A stretch of DNA of 60,033 bases from positions 1 through 60,033 of the forward strand of contig CACMOZ010000007.1 of the NCBI GenBank assembly GCA_902615435.1, given 5' to 3'. Both the position numbers and the translations under genes were made by a program. Positions 9,532 through 18,819 of this stretch are shown piece after piece. The notes beneath the pieces were generated by a model. It searched no databases. It worked only from the letters and a program-made list of their open reading frames with translations, and was not told the DNA's origin. Every line of letters starts with the position of its first letter. Within the stretch, counting starts at the first letter, position 1. Source of the DNA: an uncultured Pelagibacteraceae bacterium (GTDB taxonomy: Bacteria > Pseudomonadota > Alphaproteobacteria > Pelagibacterales > Pelagibacteraceae).

Positions 9532-9535
9532 AAAT

Positions 9536-9550
9536 GTTCTTGTTTTGTTC
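9536..9550 (-). promoter_or_regulatory. LexA (SOS) box of umuDC
   Basis: GTTCTTGTTTTGTTC on the plus strand is a perfect match to the alphaproteobacterial direct-repeat LexA operator GTTC-N7-GTTC. It sits between the -10 element and the umuD ATG, 4 nt from the start codon, where a bound repressor would cover the predicted transcription start. No lexA gene is in the window. Confidence 0.85.
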
Positions 9551-9580
9551 TTTATAGCTGATAAACTATCCTCCAGTCAA
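9551..9580 (-). promoter_or_regulatory. Promoter of umuDC
   Basis: The minus strand has TTGACT (9575-9580) and TTATAG/TATAAA (9551-9557) with 17-18 bp between them. The predicted start of transcription is near 9543, inside the SOS box, which leaves only about 12 nt of leader before umuD. Confidence 0.7.
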
Positions 9581-9655
9581 CCCTTTTGATTAAAATTGAT
9601 AAAGTGGGTCAAATTGCAAATCGATAAAAAGAGAGAGATTAGCTATTAACAGTAA

Positions 9656-10426
9656 GTGATAAAAAAAATATTTTCAGCATTATTAGTACTACTCATAACA
9701 ACAGGTGTTCAAGCAGCATCTAAATTAGACTCAATCAAAAAAAGCGGTGAATTAAGAGTTGGTACAACAGGAGACTGGGATCCAATGTCAATGAAAGATC
9801 CAAAAACAAACAAATATAAAGGATTTGATATTGATGTGATGAATGAACTAGCCAAGGATTTGGGAGTAAAAGTGAAATTTGTGCCTGCTGAGTGGAAAAC
9901 CATTGTTGCAGGGATAACAGCTGATAGATACGATATATCAACTAGTGTAACAAAAACACCAAAACGAGCTGAGGTAGCTGGTTTTACTGCAACCTATTAC
10001 AAGTATGCAACTGTTCCACTTGTTTTAAAAAAGAATTTAAAAAAATTTTCAACTTGGGAGTCTCTAAATAATAGTAGTGTAACAATAGCTACAACGTTAG
10101 GTACATCTCAAGAAGAAAAAGCTAAGGAATTTTTTCCAAAATCAAGACTTCAATCAGTTGAAGCTCCTGCAAGAGACTTTCAAGAAGTTTTAGCGGGAAG
10201 AGCTGATGGAAATATTACAAGCTCAACAGAGGCGAATAAATTAGTAATTAAATATCCTCAATTAGCCATAGTTCCTGATGGAGGAAAAAACCCAGCATTT
10301 TTAGCCATGATGGTTCCAAAGGGTGACAAAGTATGGAATGATTACGTCAGCAATTGGATTAAGAAAAAACAATCATCTGGATTTTTTAAAACTTTACTAG
10401 CAAAATACGATCTTAAAAGCTTATAA
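9656..10426 (+). CDS. Amino-acid ABC transporter substrate-binding protein (family 3)
   Basis: Periplasmic binding protein of 256 residues, starting at GTG (an in-frame stop lies just upstream). Signal peptide residues 1-20 end at VQAAS. The mature part opens with [17 protein letters not shown] and [15 protein letters not shown], the family-3 (HisJ/GlnH-like) pattern, also shared with cyclohexadienyl dehydratase-like proteins. It ends with the [12 protein letters not shown]-lobe helix. Ligand cannot be read from sequence. It is followed 41 bp later by a cognate permease. Divergent from umuD, whose promoter occupies part of the 124-bp gap. Confidence 0.88.
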   Translation: MIKKIFSALLVLLITTGVQAASKLDSIKKSGELRVGTTGDWDPMSMKDPKTNKYKGFDIDVMNELAKDLGVKVKFVPAEWKTIVAGITADRYDISTSVTKTPKRAEVAGFTATYYKYATVPLVLKKNLKKFSTWESLNNSSVTIATTLGTSQEEKAKEFFPKSRLQSVEAPARDFQEVLAGRADGNITSSTEANKLVIKYPQLAIVPDGGKNPAFLAMMVPKGDKVWNDYVSNWIKKKQSSGFFKTLLAKYDLKSL

Positions 10427-10467
10427 TTTAAGTTTCAATACATCTCATTTATAAATATAGTCAATTA

Positions 10468-11202
10468 GTGAAATTTTTAAAAATAATTTCTATACTATTT
10501 TTACTTCAAGGATGTAGCTCAAAGTATGAATGGGGTTGGTATATATTAAGTCCAGATAATATAGATGGTTTAACAAATCTAAAATTTTTAATTAGCGGAA
10601 TTACAACTACGATTTATATTTCAGTTGTTTCCATAATTCTAGCAATGATTATTGGTTTGATAGTTTCTCTACCTTCTTTATCAAATAATAAATTCTTAAC
10701 CTATTTTAACATAACATACGTAGAAATTGTTAGAGCCATTCCTTTATTGGTTTTAATTCTTTGGATCTATTATGGCCTTCCAATCATGATTGGAGTAAGT
10801 TTCTCGCCATTTGTATCTGGAATAATAGCTTTGACTATTAGTGAAAGTGCATTTCAAGCAGAAATATTTAGAGCAGGAATTAATTCAATTTCAAAAGGGC
10901 AGCATGAAGTATCAGAATCACTTGGAATGGATTTTTGGAGAAAAATGAGATTAGTAATTCTTCCACAAGCGATTAAAGTTGTGTTGCCAGCTATGGGAAA
11001 TCAATTTGTATATGTTTTAAAAATGTCTTCTCTAGTATCAATTATAGGTATAGGAGATTTAACAAGAAAAGCTAATGAGCTAGTCACCACTACCTATAGG
11101 CCTTTAGAAATTTATACTTTTTTAATTCTAGAGTATTTAGTGCTTATCCTTGTTGTGTCTTATTTTGTAAGAAAATTGGAGAATAAACTAGAATACAAAT
11201 AA
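10468..11202 (+). CDS. Amino-acid ABC transporter permease (HisM/GlnP type) with N-terminal lipobox-like segment
   Basis: Inner-membrane permease, 244 residues, about five helices. The EAA loop is at about 135-165 (SISKGQHEVSESLGMDFWRK, then LPQAIKVVLPAMGNQFV), and EIVRAIPLLVLILW is typical of the HisMQ family. Starts at GTG; no other NTG start is available before the conserved region. The first 16 residues look like a lipoprotein signal: a basic start, hydrophobic core and LLQGCSS, which is unusual for a permease. It pairs with the upstream binding protein, but no ATPase follows. Its 3' end overlaps the convergent MATE gene by 15 bp. Confidence 0.87.
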   Translation: MKFLKIISILFLLQGCSSKYEWGWYILSPDNIDGLTNLKFLISGITTTIYISVVSIILAMIIGLIVSLPSLSNNKFLTYFNITYVEIVRAIPLLVLILWIYYGLPIMIGVSFSPFVSGIIALTISESAFQAEIFRAGINSISKGQHEVSESLGMDFWRKMRLVILPQAIKVVLPAMGNQFVYVLKMSSLVSIIGIGDLTRKANELVTTTYRPLEIYTFLILEYLVLILVVSYFVRKLENKLEYK

Positions 11203-12549
11203 TTTTTTAAAAGAAATCCTAAATACTCTCTTTAAAAAGAATGGTACAAAAATTAATACAACTAATCCCATCATCCAATTTGTGACTAAAATCGTATAGA
11301 AAATATCTTGATATTCACCATTTCTAATATTTATTACATACCATAAAGACATAAATGGTATTAAAGTTAATCTGAGTATTGTCATATACAAACTGTAAAT
11401 AGGTCTTTTAAGTGCCTGGAATAAAGCAGAGGTAATAAAGAAAACGGGATATACGGGCCCAATTAAAGCTGCAACCTGTAAGTAAAGTGCTCCTCTTCGG
11501 ATAACTTCTAAATCATTAGTGAAAAAAGAAATTATAAATTCTGAAGTTAGATAAACAAATATACCTGCTAACACCATAAATCCTGAACCAAACATTAGAG
11601 CTTTTCCATATACTTCTTTTACTCTGAAATACATTTTTGCCCCAAAATTTTGACCTGCAATTGACAAAACTGCGGTATTTAAACCTATAACCGGTAACAA
11701 TAAAACTTGTTCTATTCTTACAGCGGTACCATAACCCGCTGTAGCTAATTCTCCAAACTGACCAACAAAATAGAAAATATTAAATACTCCAAACATTATC
11801 ATCAACATAGTAAACATTATTGGTACTGATTGTTTAAAAAGTGAGCTTAAGTAATCAATTTTTGGTTTAAAGCATTCAAGATAAAGGAATTTTTTTAATT
11901 TACAGCAATAAACTTTATTAGCTAAATATATTAAGCCGATACACTGAGAAACTATTGTAGCAATAGCTAAACCTGCAATCCCAAATGCTGGTATAAATCC
12001 ATAACCAAATATAAATAATGGATTTAAAAAAATATTTAAGAAAAAAGTAAAAATTAATACATTTCTATAACTTTTTGTATCGCCTTGAGCATTTAAAGTT
12101 CCATTCAAAGATAATTGAACCAATACAATAATAGCTCCAAAAAAAATAATATCTAAGTATTCACGTGTTAATATTATACTTTCTTCAGTGGAACCCATAA
12201 TTCTTAAAAGTTCATCGGAAAAATTTAAGCCAAATAAAGTTACAAAAATTGAAACTACAATTGCTAATATTATTGACTGAGCAACGTACATTGATGCTTT
12301 TCTGTCCTCTTTGGCTCCAATTGAATTACTAATTAAAGCTGTAGTTCCGGCTCCAATACCAACTGCAACAGCTATTGCTATAAAATAAATTGGCCAAGAT
12401 TTTGCAATTGCTGCTAGCGCCTCTGGTGAAATTCTTCCAGCAAAATAAGTATCGACTAGATTGTAAAAAGTTTGAAAGAGAGACCCTGTACTTGCAGGTA
12501 TGGTAACTTTTCTAAGAAGCTGCCAAATCGAACCTTTAGTCAAATCCAT
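11188..12549 (-). CDS. MATE-family efflux transporter
   Basis: Cation-coupled multidrug/toxin extrusion protein of 453 residues with about 12 helices in two homologous bundles. The N-terminal MATE signature is intact: PASTGSLFQTFYNLVDTYFAG then ALAAIAKSWPI, GIGAGTTALISNSIGAKEDRKA, and in the second half GLNTAVLSIAGQNFGA. The substrate is unknown. Closer to the NorM/VmrA branch than to DinF by eye, but this is not certain. It lies 2 bp after trhO and may be co-transcribed with trhO and the O-methyltransferase upstream. Confidence 0.9.
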   Translation of the reverse strand: MDLTKGSIWQLLRKVTIPASTGSLFQTFYNLVDTYFAGRISPEALAAIAKSWPIYFIAIAVAVGIGAGTTALISNSIGAKEDRKASMYVAQSIILAIVVSIFVTLFGLNFSDELLRIMGSTEESIILTREYLDIIFFGAIIVLVQLSLNGTLNAQGDTKSYRNVLIFTFFLNIFLNPLFIFGYGFIPAFGIAGLAIATIVSQCIGLIYLANKVYCCKLKKFLYLECFKPKIDYLSSLFKQSVPIMFTMLMIMFGVFNIFYFVGQFGELATAGYGTAVRIEQVLLLPVIGLNTAVLSIAGQNFGAKMYFRVKEVYGKALMFGSGFMVLAGIFVYLTSEFIISFFTNDLEVIRRGALYLQVAALIGPVYPVFFITSALFQALKRPIYSLYMTILRLTLIPFMSLWYVINIRNGEYQDIFYTILVTNWMMGLVVLIFVPFFLKRVFRISFKKLFVF

Positions 12550-12551
12550 AA

Positions 12552-13457
12552 TTAAAATTCCTTTTGGAACTTATGCTTTCTTCCAGCTTTTTTAGCAAGG
12601 TTAATTTGATTTTGCCTCATACGAAATCTAGTTTTTTGTGAATTTGAGAGTGTGTCATAACACCTAGGACATGAAACACCTTCCTCATATTTGTAAGATC
12701 TTTTATCTTTTGGTGAAAAAGGTTTTCTACAACCACTACACACGGAGTAGGTTCCTTGTTTTAATTTGTGTTTAAGAGATACTCTATTATCAAAAACAAA
12801 ACACTCACCTTTCCATAGACTTTCTTTCTTGTCGATTTTATTTAAATAATTAAGTATCCCGCCTTTTAACTGGAAAACATTCTTAAAACCTTTTCTTTTT
12901 AAATATATTGAGGCTTTTTCACACCTAATACCCCCGGTGCAAAACATCGCTACAGGTTTTGCTTTATCGATTTTTTTAAGATATTTTGGAAAATCTCTAA
13001 AATTTTGAATATTTGGATTTATAGAATTTTTAAAAGTACCTACATCGTATTCAAATGGCTTTCTCGCGTCTACAACTAAAGTTTCTTTATTTGAAATAAG
13101 TTTGTTCCATGATTTCCCAGAAATATATCTATTAAGTTTTTTATTATTTGAATTTATTTTTAAACCTAGTGGAACAACTTCATTTTTTATTTTTATTTTA
13201 CCTTTGTGGAATGGTTGAAAATGACTTTGAGTCATATTCTTACTGTCAAAATCTTTAAAATTAAATACTTTTTTTAAAGATTTAATTATCTGGCTAATAT
13301 TTCTCCTCTTTCCAGTAATGGTTCCATTAATTCCTTCTTGGGAAAGTATAATTGTGCCACTTATGTTATTTTTTAAAATTTCTCTTTGCAGAAACTCTTT
13401 ATTTTTCTTCAAAAAATTAATTTTCTTAAACTTATAAAATCCAAAAACAGTGAACAT
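12552..13457 (-). CDS. trhO: tRNA uridine(34) hydroxylase (rhodanese family)
   Basis: Hydroxylates U34 of a set of tRNAs to ho5U, an O2-dependent step in wobble modification. The 301 residues contain an N-terminal acylphosphatase-like domain (QEGINGTITG at 40-49), a rhodanese domain with catalytic C173 in MFCTGGIRCEKA, and a C-terminal zinc-type knuckle C240-x2-C243 and C263-x2-C266. These are the YceA/TrhO features. The start shares its A with the upstream stop (TAATG at 13455-13459). Downstream wobble enzymes such as cmoA/B are not in the window. Confidence 0.93.
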   Translation of the reverse strand: MFTVFGFYKFKKINFLKKNKEFLQREILKNNISGTIILSQEGINGTITGKRRNISQIIKSLKKVFNFKDFDSKNMTQSHFQPFHKGKIKIKNEVVPLGLKINSNNKKLNRYISGKSWNKLISNKETLVVDARKPFEYDVGTFKNSINPNIQNFRDFPKYLKKIDKAKPVAMFCTGGIRCEKASIYLKRKGFKNVFQLKGGILNYLNKIDKKESLWKGECFVFDNRVSLKHKLKQGTYSVCSGCRKPFSPKDKRSYKYEEGVSCPRCYDTLSNSQKTRFRMRQNQINLAKKAGRKHKFQKEF

Positions 13458-14110
13458 TATTTTTTAATACAAATTGTTAATCCATCACCAATGGGAATGA
13501 TATTTTTTATCACTCTATTATCGTCTTTTATATATTTGTTAAATTCTCTAATGATATTAATGAATTTTTCATTTTTTGAATTATCGGCTACCTCACCATG
13601 CCATAAGACATTATCAATTATAATAAGTCCATTTTTACCAATTAATATAATACTTTTTTCATAATAATTTATATAATTTTCTTTATCTGCATCAATAAAA
13701 ACCAGATCAAATTTTTGTTTAGCATTTTCTAGTTCTTTCAAACTCTCAAGTGCTGGCTTTATAATTTGTATTATCTTGTTTTCATTAGCCTTATCATAAA
13801 AAGATTTTGCTTTTTTACTAAATTCAACGTTTTTATCTAAGCTGATTAAAGATCCATCATCAGGTAATGATAAGGCCATTGATAAAGCGCTAAAACCTGT
13901 AAAACTTCCAATTTCTAAAACTTTTTTTGTATTAGATGCTTTAATTAATGTTTGAAGAAATTGCGCTTGTGAAATAGAAATTTGCAATTTCTTTTGATCA
14001 CCTAGACTAAGATTATAATTTAAGATCTCTTTTTGAACGTCAGTAAGATCATCAGAATGGTCAATAATATACTTTTCAAGATTATCTGTTAAATCTAATT
14101 TTTTAGGCAT
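13457..14110 (-). CDS. O-methyltransferase, class I SAM-dependent (CCoAOMT-like family 3)
   Basis: 217 residues with SAM motif I VLEIGSFTGFSA (64-75), metal-binding DADKENY (140-146) and IIDNVLWHGEV (164-174), the classic layout of the divalent-metal O-methyltransferase family. Bacterial members include TrmR (tRNA mo5U methyltransferase) as well as small-catechol methyltransferases. Coupling by a 1-nt overlap to trhO, which makes ho5U34, makes a TrmR-like role an attractive inference: TrmR would methylate TrhO's product to mo5U. The sequence alone does not prove it. Confidence 0.88.
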   Translation of the reverse strand: MPKKLDLTDNLEKYIIDHSDDLTDVQKEILNYNLSLGDQKKLQISISQAQFLQTLIKASNTKKVLEIGSFTGFSALSMALSLPDDGSLISLDKNVEFSKKAKSFYDKANENKIIQIIKPALESLKELENAKQKFDLVFIDADKENYINYYEKSIILIGKNGLIIIDNVLWHGEVADNSKNEKFINIIREFNKYIKDDNRVIKNIIPIGDGLTICIKK

Positions 14111-14112
14111 AA

Positions 14113-15582
14113 TTAGCCTTTTAAAAGTTTTTTTAGAATCTCGTTTGTTAATTGAGGATTTGCTTTTCCACCAGATAATTTCATAACTTGTCCAACAAAA
14201 AAACCGAATAATTTTTCTTTTCCAGCTTTGTATTGATCAACTTTATCTTTATTTTTTGATAATATTTCATTAATCATCTTCTCTAATTCTTTAGGATCGC
14301 TTTGCTGCTTCATTCCCTTTGACTCTATAATTTTTTTTGGATTATCTCCGCTTTCAACCATAATTTCAAAAACTTCTTTTGCTATTCTTCCTGAAATTTC
14401 TCCAGATTTAATTGCTTGAACTAACTCTGCGAAATGTTTTGCTGATATAGGAGATTTTGATATATCAAGCCCCCTATCATTTAGCATTGCAAATAAATCC
14501 CCCATCATCCAAGTAGCTGCAAGTTTTTTATCAGATAGTTTTGCAACTTCTTCGTAATACTCAGATATTTCTTTTTCTGAGACTAAAACATTTGCTTCAT
14601 ATGCATTTAGTCCATATTCTTTAACAAATCTTTCCTTTTTTTTATCAGGAAGCTCTGGAAGAGATTTTTTTAAGTCATCGATTAATTTTTGTTCTAACTT
14701 TAATGGAAGAAGATCTGGATCAGGAAAATATCTATAATCATGTGCATCTTCTTTAGATCTCATTGATCTTGTTTCATTTTTTTTTGTGTCGAAAAGTCTT
14801 GTTTCTTGATCTATTTTTTTACCATTTTCTATTAGTTCAACTTGTCTTGCAGCTTCATATTCTATTGCCATCTGCATAAATTTTATAGAATTTACATTTT
14901 TGATTTCACAACGTGTTCCAAAATTTGTATCACCCTCTTTTCTTACAGATACGTTTACATCTGCTCTAAGTGATCCCTCTTGCATATTTCCGTCACAGGT
15001 TCCTAAATATCTCATGATTGATCTTAATTTTTTTATGTAAGCATTAACTTCATCTGGTGATCTAAGATCTGGTTTGCTAACAATTTCCATTAAAGCAATT
15101 CCTGAACGATTTAAATCTACGTAAGTGTTTGATGGATCCATATCATGAATGCTTTTACCCGCATCTTGCTCAAGATGAAGTCTCTCTATGCCAATTTCTT
15201 TAGACCCGTAAGGCATATCTAATAAAACTTTACCTTCACCTACGATAGGATTCTTATACTGAGATATTTGATAACCTTGAGGTAAATCTGCATAGAAATA
15301 ATTTTTCCTATCAAAAACTGAGTAATTATTTATTTTTGCACTTAAACCAAGGCCAGTTCTTACTGCTTGCTTAACACATTCTTCATTGATGACCGGTAAC
15401 ATTCCTGGAAAAGCAGAGTCAATCAAACTCACCTGATTGTTAGGATCAGCACCAAATTTAGTTGATGACCCAGAAAAAAGTTTGGATTTAGATAAAACTT
15501 GAGCATGAACTTCAAGCCCTATCACAACTTCATATTTCCCTTTTTCTCCCTTAATAAAATAATCAAATTTTTCTTTGCTCAT
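14113..15582 (-). CDS. gatB: Asp/Glu-tRNA amidotransferase subunit B
   Basis: Subunit of the GatCAB complex that kinases and transamidates misacylated Glu-tRNA(Gln) and Asp-tRNA(Asn). 489 residues from the ATG at 15582. Shows [11 protein letters not shown], the metal/kinase-region blocks [15 protein letters not shown] and [12 protein letters not shown], and a C-terminal YqeY-like tail domain ending [10 protein letters not shown] chose 15582 rather than the GTG at 15591 because it gives an ATGA overlap with the gatA stop (15579-15582). gatC, gatA and gatB form one operon. Confidence 0.97.
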   Translation of the reverse strand: MSKEKFDYFIKGEKGKYEVVIGLEVHAQVLSKSKLFSGSSTKFGADPNNQVSLIDSAFPGMLPVINEECVKQAVRTGLGLSAKINNYSVFDRKNYFYADLPQGYQISQYKNPIVGEGKVLLDMPYGSKEIGIERLHLEQDAGKSIHDMDPSNTYVDLNRSGIALMEIVSKPDLRSPDEVNAYIKKLRSIMRYLGTCDGNMQEGSLRADVNVSVRKEGDTNFGTRCEIKNVNSIKFMQMAIEYEAARQVELIENGKKIDQETRLFDTKKNETRSMRSKEDAHDYRYFPDPDLLPLKLEQKLIDDLKKSLPELPDKKKERFVKEYGLNAYEANVLVSEKEISEYYEEVAKLSDKKLAATWMMGDLFAMLNDRGLDISKSPISAKHFAELVQAIKSGEISGRIAKEVFEIMVESGDNPKKIIESKGMKQQSDPKELEKMINEILSKNKDKVDQYKAGKEKLFGFFVGQVMKLSGGKANPQLTNEILKKLLKG

Positions 15583-17036
15583 GACCACCACTTTTTAATT
15601 TCATTATTAAAACCACAGTTTTTTTCAAATGCATAACCAATATTAAGAATTTTTTGCTCGTCTAATGCTTTACCAATAAGCTGTAAACCTAAAGGATGAC
15701 CTTGATTATCAACACCTGCAGGCATTGATAAAGCTGGTAGACCAGCTAAATTTACAGGTACAGTAAAAATATCATTCAAATACATAGAAACAGGATCATT
15801 TGTTTTTTCTCCTATTTTGAATGCAGAACTTGGTGTTGATGGTGTAAGAATAGCATCTATTTTTTTAAAACTATCATCAAAATCTTTTTTAATTAGTTGT
15901 CTAACTTTTTGTGCTTTAAGATAATAAGCATCATAATAACCTGATGAAAGAACATAAGTACCAATTAATATTCTACGTTTAACCTCATCTCCAAAACCTT
16001 CAGACCGAGTTTTTTCATACATCTCAATTAAATCTTTTCCTTGTTTTGATCTATAACCATATCTAACACCATCATACCTGGCCAAATTAGAAGAAGCTTC
16101 AGCTGGAGCAACTATATAATAAGTAGGTAAAGCATATTTTGTATGAGGCAATGAAATATCAATTAATTGTGCGCCAAGATCTTTTAATATCTTTTTTCCT
16201 TTTTCCCAGAGTTCATCAACCTCTTTAGGCATATTGTCAACACGATATTCTTTTGGAATTCCAATTTTTAAACCTTTAATATTATCTTTTAAATTTTTTG
16301 AATATTGTTCTTTCTTTTTATTTATTGAAGTAGAATCTTTTTCGTCAAACCCAGACATAGCCTCCAACATAATTGCACAGTCTTTAATAGTTTTTGTCAT
16401 TGGACCAGCTTGATCTAAAGAAGATGCGAAAGCTACGATGCCCCATCTAGAACATAAACCATAAGTTGGTTTTAAACCTACTGTGCCAGTGAAAGAAGCT
16501 GGTTGTCTTATTGATCCACCTGTATCTGTTCCAATTGTAGCTGGAGTTAAGTCAGCAGCTAAAGCAGAAGAGGATCCTCCAGACGAGCCTCCAGGTACTA
16601 ATTGATCCCCTACTGGATTAATTACATTTCCATAATAACTTGTTTCATTTGAAGAACCCATTGCAAACTCATCACAATTTAATTTTCCTAAAAGAAAAGA
16701 TCCATTGTCCCATAAATTTTTTGTAACTGTTGACTCATAAGAAGGAATAAAATTATTTAAAATATTACTTCCAGCAGTTGTTTTTGTATTTTCTGTACAA
16801 AATAAATCTTTTACAGCTAAAGGTATCCCAGGAAGTAATTGATCAAAATTTGGTTTGTTATCAAATTTTTTTGACTTATCTAAAGCTTGATCAAATGTTG
16901 TAGTAACAAATGCATTTAACTTTTTTGCGCCTTCAATATTTTTTATATATGCTTTAGTTAATTCTGAAGATGAGACTTTTTTCGTTTTTACGTTTTCTAT
17001 AATTTCGTTTAGACTTTGATTTGTAATATCAGCCAT
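15579..17036 (-). CDS. gatA: Asp/Glu-tRNA amidotransferase subunit A (glutaminase/amidase)
   Basis: Amidase-signature subunit that releases ammonia from glutamine. 485 residues. The Ser-cis-Ser-Lys triad is present as K76 (AVKDLF), S151 in PGGSSGGSS and S175 in GGSIRQPA. Length and C-terminal block [13 protein letters not shown] are standard. It starts with a 1-nt overlap on gatC (TAATG at 17034-17038). Presence of the complex implies indirect Gln-tRNA, and possibly Asn-tRNA, formation. Confidence 0.98.
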   Translation of the reverse strand: MADITNQSLNEIIENVKTKKVSSSELTKAYIKNIEGAKKLNAFVTTTFDQALDKSKKFDNKPNFDQLLPGIPLAVKDLFCTENTKTTAGSNILNNFIPSYESTVTKNLWDNGSFLLGKLNCDEFAMGSSNETSYYGNVINPVGDQLVPGGSSGGSSSALAADLTPATIGTDTGGSIRQPASFTGTVGLKPTYGLCSRWGIVAFASSLDQAGPMTKTIKDCAIMLEAMSGFDEKDSTSINKKKEQYSKNLKDNIKGLKIGIPKEYRVDNMPKEVDELWEKGKKILKDLGAQLIDISLPHTKYALPTYYIVAPAEASSNLARYDGVRYGYRSKQGKDLIEMYEKTRSEGFGDEVKRRILIGTYVLSSGYYDAYYLKAQKVRQLIKKDFDDSFKKIDAILTPSTPSSAFKIGEKTNDPVSMYLNDIFTVPVNLAGLPALSMPAGVDNQGHPLGLQLIGKALDEQKILNIGYAFEKNCGFNNEIKKWWS

Positions 17037-17323
17037 TACTCCACCACCTTGGGAACTACAAAAAATTCTTCGTTTTCTTTAGGAGAATTTTTCAGAATTT
17101 TCTCCCTTATCTTGCCATCACTAATATCATCTTTTCTCGATCTTAATGACTGATTAAGTATAGAAGTTAATGGTTCTACTTTATCTGTATTTAGTTCATT
17201 TAATTGCTCTATAAACTTAAAAATAGAGTTTAAATCTTTTGTAAGACTCTCAACTTTGGCTTCATCAACTGAAATTCGAGCTAATTTTGCAACATGTTTA
17301 ATTTTTTCTTTATCTAGGGACAT
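17036..17323 (-). CDS. gatC: Asp/Glu-tRNA amidotransferase subunit C
   Basis: Small stabilising subunit of GatCAB, 95 residues, wrapping around GatA-GatB. Pattern [25 protein letters not shown] and the typical mid-segment TDKVEPLTS are visible, along with the C-terminal FFVVPKVVE, the canonical GatC ending. First gene of gatCAB, 51 bp from the divergent ruvX. Confidence 0.96.
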   Translation of the reverse strand: MSLDKEKIKHVAKLARISVDEAKVESLTKDLNSIFKFIEQLNELNTDKVEPLTSILNQSLRSRKDDISDGKIREKILKNSPKENEEFFVVPKVVE

Positions 17324-17360
17324 TTGTGAAATAAGTTAATTTAAATGTGTTTTATCACAA
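17324..17360. repeat. Short inverted repeat in the gatC-ruvX divergent gap
   Basis: TTGTGA (17324-17329) and TCACAA (17355-17360) are exact reverse complements separated by 25 bp in the 51-bp gap, almost abutting the gatC start. Could be paired -35-like boxes or a spaced operator; I see no matching -10 boxes of good quality. The rest of the gap shows nothing recognisable. Confidence 0.3.
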
Positions 17361-17374
17361 ATTAGGTAAATTTC

Positions 17375-17839
17375 ATGCTTGATATTGAAGAATTTAAGAA
17401 AAAACTCGATAAAAAGTCTAGGTTAATGGGGATTGATCCGGGTAGAAAACGTGTTGGTATAGCCATTTCTGATGAAAATAAAATTATTGCAACTCCTTAT
17501 ACAACTTTAATAAAAAATAAATATTCTGAATTTCTCGAAGAAATAATAAAGATTTTTAATGAAAATCAAATTAAAGGTATAGTTGTTGGCAATCCAATCA
17601 ATATGGACGGGTCATCTAGTCAATCGTCGCAATCAGCTAAAGATTTAGCTATTAATCTATCAAAAGATGTTACTGAAAATGTCACTTTATGGGATGAGAG
17701 ATTATCAAGTCAGGGAGCATTCAATTTATCTAATGATTTGGCATCAAACACATCAAAAAAAATAAGCAAATTAGATGAGAATTCTGCACAATTTATACTT
17801 CAAGGAGCCTTGGACTACCTAACTAAAGAAAATACTTGA
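17375..17839 (+). CDS. ruvX: YqgF/RuvX RNase H-fold nuclease (pre-16S rRNA processing)
   Basis: 154-residue RNase H-like protein. The three acidic catalytic positions are in GIDPGRKRVGIAISD (first strand), VVGNPINMDGS (middle) and WDERLSS (third strand). E. coli YqgF is implicated in 16S rRNA 5' maturation and Holliday-junction-type nuclease activity, so the product name remains broad. Has an N-terminal extension of about 17 residues before the core (DIEEFKKKLDKKSRLM). Begins a plus-strand run ruvX-pyrB-pyrX-plsY-topA-ridA, and is 35 nt upstream of pyrB. Confidence 0.92.
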   Translation: MLDIEEFKKKLDKKSRLMGIDPGRKRVGIAISDENKIIATPYTTLIKNKYSEFLEEIIKIFNENQIKGIVVGNPINMDGSSSQSSQSAKDLAINLSKDVTENVTLWDERLSSQGAFNLSNDLASNTSKKISKLDENSAQFILQGALDYLTKENT

Positions 17840-17874
17840 TCTGATACTATAAAACGCCTATAGAGTTGATTTTA

Positions 17875-18819
17875 ATGGCAGTTAAGAAAAACAATACAGC
17901 TATTAAAAACTCTCCCAAACATCTTCTTGGTATTCAAAATCTTTCAATATTAGAAGCTAAAGCAATATTAAATGAAGCAAAAAAATTTATTGAGTTAAAC
18001 AGAAGTAGCTCAAAAAAATTAGATGTTCTAAGAGGAAAAACTCAAATTAATTTATTTTTTGAACCATCTACAAGAACTCAAAGTTCGTTTGATCTGGCAG
18101 GTAAAAGATTAGGTGCGGATGTAATGTCTATGAACATGGACAACTCAGCACTTAAAAAAGGTGAAACTTTAATTGATACTGCAATGACTTTAAACGCGAT
18201 GCACCCTGACTTAATTGTAATTAGACATCAAGACTCTGGTGCACCAAATTTATTATCTCAAAAAGTAAATTGTGCAGTTATTAATGCTGGTGATGGAAGA
18301 AGAGAACACCCTACTCAAGCTTTACTTGATGCTTTAACAATAATTAATAGAAAAGGTAAAATTGAAGGACTTAAGATAGCAATTTGCGGTGACATACTTC
18401 ACTCAAGAGTTGCTAGATCAAATATTTATTTAATGAACATGTTGGGTGCTGAAGTAAATGTAATAGCACCAAAAACATTAATGCCAAAATCCATTGATAG
18501 GATGGGAGTTAAGTCTTTTACAGATATGAGGAAAGGTCTCGAAGGTTGTGACATTGTAATGATGTTAAGATTGCAAAATGAAAGAATGCAAGGTTCATTC
18601 TTGCCTTCAAAAAGAGAATATTATGAATTTTACGGTTTAACTCCAGAGAAATTAAAATTTGCAAAAAAAGATGCGCTGATTATGCATCCTGGTCCAATGA
18701 ATAGAGGAGTAGAAATAGATACAAAACTTGCAGACGACATAAACGTAAGTTTGGTTAAAGAGCAAGTAGAATTAGGTGTAGCAGTAAGAATGGCTTGTTT
18801 AAAAAAGTATTGTAAATAA
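17875..18819 (+). CDS. pyrB: Aspartate carbamoyltransferase catalytic chain
   Basis: Makes carbamoyl-aspartate in de novo pyrimidine synthesis. 314 residues from the ATG at 17875; a TTG nine bases upstream is possible but less likely. The carbamoyl-phosphate loop is [28 protein letters not shown] binds substrate, and [11 protein letters not shown] ends the core. All key residues are present except the common second Arg of STRTR, which is Gln. No pyrI regulatory chain is present. The next gene starts at the very next base after the stop and is a degenerate dihydroorotase, which is the class A ATCase layout of pseudomonads. Confidence 0.96.
   Translation: MAVKKNNTAIKNSPKHLLGIQNLSILEAKAILNEAKKFIELNRSSSKKLDVLRGKTQINLFFEPSTRTQSSFDLAGKRLGADVMSMNMDNSALKKGETLIDTAMTLNAMHPDLIVIRHQDSGAPNLLSQKVNCAVINAGDGRREHPTQALLDALTIINRKGKIEGLKIAICGDILHSRVARSNIYLMNMLGAEVNVIAPKTLMPKSIDRMGVKSFTDMRKGLEGCDIVMMLRLQNERMQGSFLPSKREYYEFYGLTPEKLKFAKKDALIMHPGPMNRGVEIDTKLADDINVSLVKEQVELGVAVRMACLKKYCK

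Noticed and set aside
15583-15591. GTG start of gatB three codons upstream
   Set aside because: The ATG at 15582 makes an ATGA overlap with gatA and begins closer to the usual N-terminus.
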